Part shown: positions 6,398 to 8,473 of the stretch, piece after piece
Numbering within the stretch: position 1 is the stretch's first letter
Layout of the letters: each line of letters opens with the position of its first letter
Assembly: GCA_003526465.1 (NCBI GenBank)
Contig: DPWD01000327.1
Coordinates: forward strand, 495 to 8,967
Source: Hyphomonadaceae bacterium
Lineage (GTDB): Bacteria > Pseudomonadota > Alphaproteobacteria > Caulobacterales > Aquidulcibacteraceae
Length of the DNA: 8,473 nucleotides
Direction of reading: 5' to 3'
Notes under the pieces: model-generated
Seen by the model: the letters and a program-made list of their open reading frames with translations, nothing else
Database searches by the model: none
Told to the model about the DNA's origin: nothing
Program-made: the position numbers and the translations under genes

Positions 6398-6398
6398 C

Positions 6399-8473
6399 AT
6401 GGCCATCACCTCGAAATTCGCCAACTGGCGGTTCGCCGCCTTGGCCGGCGGCCTTGCCGCAAGTGTGTTCGTTGTCGCCGCACTCAGCATTCTGCTGAGC
6501 CGTGATTACACCCAAATCGCTGCGATCTGGCCCGTCAACGCCATCATTGTGGCGACGCTTATCGGAAAAGAGCGCGCGCTTTGGGGGCCGCTTTTGATCC
6601 CGGCGTATCTGGCGACGATCGCGGCCAACCTCGTCACCGGCAACAGTCCTGTTCTGGCGATTCTTTTCCCTGCCGCGAATTTCGCGGAGATTGTTTTCTG
6701 CTCCTGGCTGCTGACGCACCAGAACACCCCCCAATTCGAGGCTGGCCGCGTCGGTGACTTTGTTCGGTTGCTGGTAGGCGCAATGGTGGGCGCGGTGTGC
6801 TCGGCAGGCATTGCGACAGTCATCATCATGCTCCAAAGCGATGTCGCGCCGCTCGACCTTTTCCTATCCTGGCTCAGCGCCGACGCACTCGGACTCCTCA
6901 TTTTCACGCCGACCGTTTCCGCTTTGATGAATGGGACCGCGATGCGTGCACTGAGAGGAGAGGGAGCGCCCCAGGTAGCTATGCTCACGTGGCTCGGATT
7001 CGCGCTCGGGCTTGGCGCTGTTTTTGGGCAAAGCCAGCTCAACCTGCTGCCAGTTGCGCCGCTGCTACTGATCCCGATCGCCTTCGTCTTTGAAGCGAGC
7101 GCCGTTGCGCTCGCAATCGCCGCGATCAGCGTCGTCGCCATCGCTGCCGCGGCTTTCGGTGTCGGCCCGACAGCGTTCATTCCGGGCTCGGCGTCCGACA
7201 AGCTGCATTATTTACAGGGATTTCTAGCGCTTTTGGTGCTGGCCGGCATGCCGGCTGCTATTTTCCTTGCCGGAAGAAAGCGCGTCGAACAGAAACTCAT
7301 CGCGGTTGCGGCGGAAGCCGTGCAAGCGCGCGACGCATTGGCGTTCAGCGAACGCCAGTTCGCCAGCATTGCCGAAGCCGCGAGGGACATTTTTATACGC
7401 TATGAGCCTGACACGACCCTGACCTATGTCAGCCCGGCGTGCCTGTCCGTGCTGGGTTACGCGCCAGAAGAGCTAGTAGGACGGCGGATACAGGAGATCG
7501 TGCACCCCGAGGATTTGGGCGGAGCCGCGAAGCAATTGGCGGCCGTGGCTGCGGCTGGCCCGCAAGGGCAGCCGGTCCCCATGCGCATGCGGGCGTTGCA
7601 AAAAGACGGCGCTTGGCGGTGGATGGAAGGGAGACCGCGCGTTGTCATCGATGCGCAAATCGGCGCGCCTGTGATGTTTTATGATGTCATCAGAGACGTT
7701 ACGCTGCAGCGAGAATTGGAGCTTGAACTGCTCGCCGCGCGCGAACGCGCCGAAGCGAGTGAAAGGCATTACCGCGTCCTGGCGGATCATTCACCCGACA
7801 TCATTGTGCGGGCGGGCCCAGACGGCATAGTGCGCTATGCCTCGCCTGCGGTTCGCATGTTCGGGCTGAGTCCTGAAGAAGCGATTGGACGCTCGACCCT
7901 CGAATATGTCGCGCCCGAGGACAAGGCCTATGCGGCGCAGGTAGTCCAAGAGCTGTTCAACGGCGAGGAACCCGACCGCTCAAAGCGCCGCGAGTACCGC
8001 GTCATTGTCGCCGACGGGTCGCTACGTTGGATGGAGGGCAATCCTAGTATTGTGCGGGACGCCGAGGGCAAGCCCGCCGAATTCATCACCTTGTTTCGTG
8101 ACGTGACCGCGCGGCGGGAGATGGAGCAGGAACTCGTCACCGCGCGCGAACGCGCGGAGGCCGCAACCCGCGCCAAGTCTAACTTCCTCGCCAATATGAG
8201 TCATGAATTGCGCACACCGCTCAATAGCGTCATCGGCTTTTCGCGCCTGCTCGCCGCCAGCAAGGATCTGACCGAACAGGACCGTCGCTACGCGTCACTG
8301 ATAGAAGCATCCAGTCGTGTGACGCTCTCAATCATCAACGATGTTCTCGATTTCGCGGCGCAGGAGAAGGGCGACATTGAATTGCGCGAGGCGTCTTTCT
8401 CGTTGCGTGAACTGATCGCTGGCGTGCGCGACATGATGGCGCCGTTGGCCGATGCCAAGGATTTGATGCTTAG
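6399..8473 (+). CDS. MASE1-PAS-PAS-HisKA sensor histidine kinase; 3' end outside window
   Basis: The first 691 residues of an inner-membrane sensor kinase are visible. Residues about 10-292 form a multi-span (about eight helices) MASE1 sensor, recognised by the IWPVNAIIVATLIG segment (I43-W44-P45) and SWLSADALGLLIFTP (D162). A helical linker follows (293-316), then PAS1 (about 317-435, ending RDVTLQREL) and PAS2 (about 454-570, ending RDVTARREM). Each PAS is followed by an ARERAEA linker. The HisKA dimerisation domain has the H-box NMSHELRTPLNSVIGF with phospho-acceptor H602, followed by LSIINDVLDF. The ATPase domain, and possibly receiver domains of a hybrid kinase, lie past the window end. 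ATG 6399 follows AAAAGG by 5 bases. The frame is open further upstream (GTG 6315, TTG 6345), but those residues look unlike protein of this family. The divergent OmpR regulator is the likely partner. Confidence 0.93.
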   Translation, partial: MAITSKFANWRFAALAGGLAASVFVVAALSILLSRDYTQIAAIWPVNAIIVATLIGKERALWGPLLIPAYLATIAANLVTGNSPVLAILFPAANFAEIVFCSWLLTHQNTPQFEAGRVGDFVRLLVGAMVGAVCSAGIATVIIMLQSDVAPLDLFLSWLSADALGLLIFTPTVSALMNGTAMRALRGEGAPQVAMLTWLGFALGLGAVFGQSQLNLLPVAPLLLIPIAFVFEASAVALAIAAISVVAIAAAAFGVGPTAFIPGSASDKLHYLQGFLALLVLAGMPAAIFLAGRKRVEQKLIAVAAEAVQARDALAFSERQFASIAEAARDIFIRYEPDTTLTYVSPACLSVLGYAPEELVGRRIQEIVHPEDLGGAAKQLAAVAAAGPQGQPVPMRMRALQKDGAWRWMEGRPRVVIDAQIGAPVMFYDVIRDVTLQRELELELLAARERAEASERHYRVLADHSPDIIVRAGPDGIVRYASPAVRMFGLSPEEAIGRSTLEYVAPEDKAYAAQVVQELFNGEEPDRSKRREYRVIVADGSLRWMEGNPSIVRDAEGKPAEFITLFRDVTARREMEQELVTARERAEAATRAKSNFLANMSHELRTPLNSVIGFSRLLAASKDLTEQDRRYASLIEASSRVTLSIINDVLDFAAQEKGDIELREASFSLRELIAGVRDMMAPLADAKDLML
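7737..8155 (+). repeat. Tandem PAS plus linker units with a repeated 14-base segment
   Basis: GCGCGCGAACGCGC occurs at 7737-7750 and again at 8142-8155, exactly 405 bases (135 codons) apart in frame, encoding the ARERAEA linker after each PAS domain. The protein around it is also similar: WRWMEG/LRWMEG and RDVT in both copies. This points to an ancient internal duplication of a PAS-linker module, although convergence of coiled linker sequence is possible. Confidence 0.55.

Larger units (their letters stand above)
6083..6398. promoter_or_regulatory. Divergent intergenic region between regulator and kinase genes
   Basis: About 316 bases separate the response regulator start from the kinase start. 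Both promoters must lie here or the genes depend on distant ones. I could not assign convincing -35/-10 pairs. TTGACC (6298-6303) followed directly by TTGACG (6304-6309) resembles -35 elements on the + strand, but no matching -10 follows at 16-18 bases. The stretch holds a 10-bp palindrome GCGCATGCGC (6142-6151), the 22-bp dyad at 6250-6271 and a T-run at 6341-6346. The long reading frames crossing it on either strand look like high-GC chance frames. Confidence 0.6.

Noticed and set aside
6315..6398. Upstream GTG/TTG starts for the kinase
   Set aside because: The added residues do not resemble a MASE1 N-terminus, and ATG 6399 has a usable ribosome binding site at proper distance. Not fully excluded.
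6090..6836. 248-residue - strand reading frame crossing the divergent spacer into the kinase gene
   Set aside because: Charged, low-complexity sequence without family motifs, antisense to the MASE1 membrane segments. The spacer part contains the dyad and has no good start signal.
1..8473. tRNA, rRNA, CRISPR arrays, insertion sequences, transposase genes or attachment sites
   Set aside because: I saw no cloverleaf, spaced direct repeats, terminal inverted repeats or transposase motifs. The genes are intact, and the window looks like a chromosomal operon rather than a mobile element.

Overview
The window is GC-rich, with dense codon-biased genes, short intergenic gaps and strong Shine-Dalgarno sites. 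It looks like a proteobacterial chromosome. The FAD monooxygenase plus DUF2783 pair, the MASE1 sensor kinase and general gene style favour an alphaproteobacterium (Caulobacterales or Hyphomicrobiales type). That placement is an inference and no taxonomic marker gene is present.

Region 1 (1-5286, + strand) is a tight run of six genes that reads as one catabolic operon. In order: the C-terminal part of an aldehyde dehydrogenase cut by the window start (3-800), a small secreted four-cysteine protein of unknown function (837-1163), a phenylacetate-CoA-ligase (PaaK) family enzyme starting at a GTG (1193-2485), a metallo-beta-lactamase (MBL) fold protein (2525-3484), an MhpA/UbiH-class FAD aromatic hydroxylase (3494-5092) and a 65-residue DUF2783 protein (5089-5286). 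Gaps are 36, 29, 39 and 9 bases, then a 4-base ATGA overlap. The likely logic is aromatic aldehyde to aromatic acid (dehydrogenase), acid to acyl-CoA (ligase), ring hydroxylation (FAD enzyme, perhaps with the DUF2783 protein), and hydrolysis or another step on the product (MBL protein). The real substrate cannot be read from the sequence. No paaABCDE ring epoxidase genes are visible, so this need not be the standard phenylacetate pathway.

The most unusual protein is the MBL-fold one. It keeps the three site-1 histidines (H79, H81, H165) and the bridging aspartate (D184). All three ligands unique to metal site 2 are replaced (D to V83, H to R84, H to R222), which suggests a mono-metal or repurposed enzyme.

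Region 2 (5287-5398) is a short convergent intergenic space with a GC-rich hairpin. Region 3 (5399-8473) holds a two-component system: an OmpR-family response regulator on the - strand and, divergently on the + strand, a MASE1-PAS-PAS-HisKA sensor histidine kinase cut by the window end. The roughly 316-base divergent spacer between them carries a striking 22-bp dyad (6250-6271, perfect 14-bp core) and a potential hairpin over the kinase ribosome binding site. Whether this two-component system controls the catabolic operon is not shown by the sequence.
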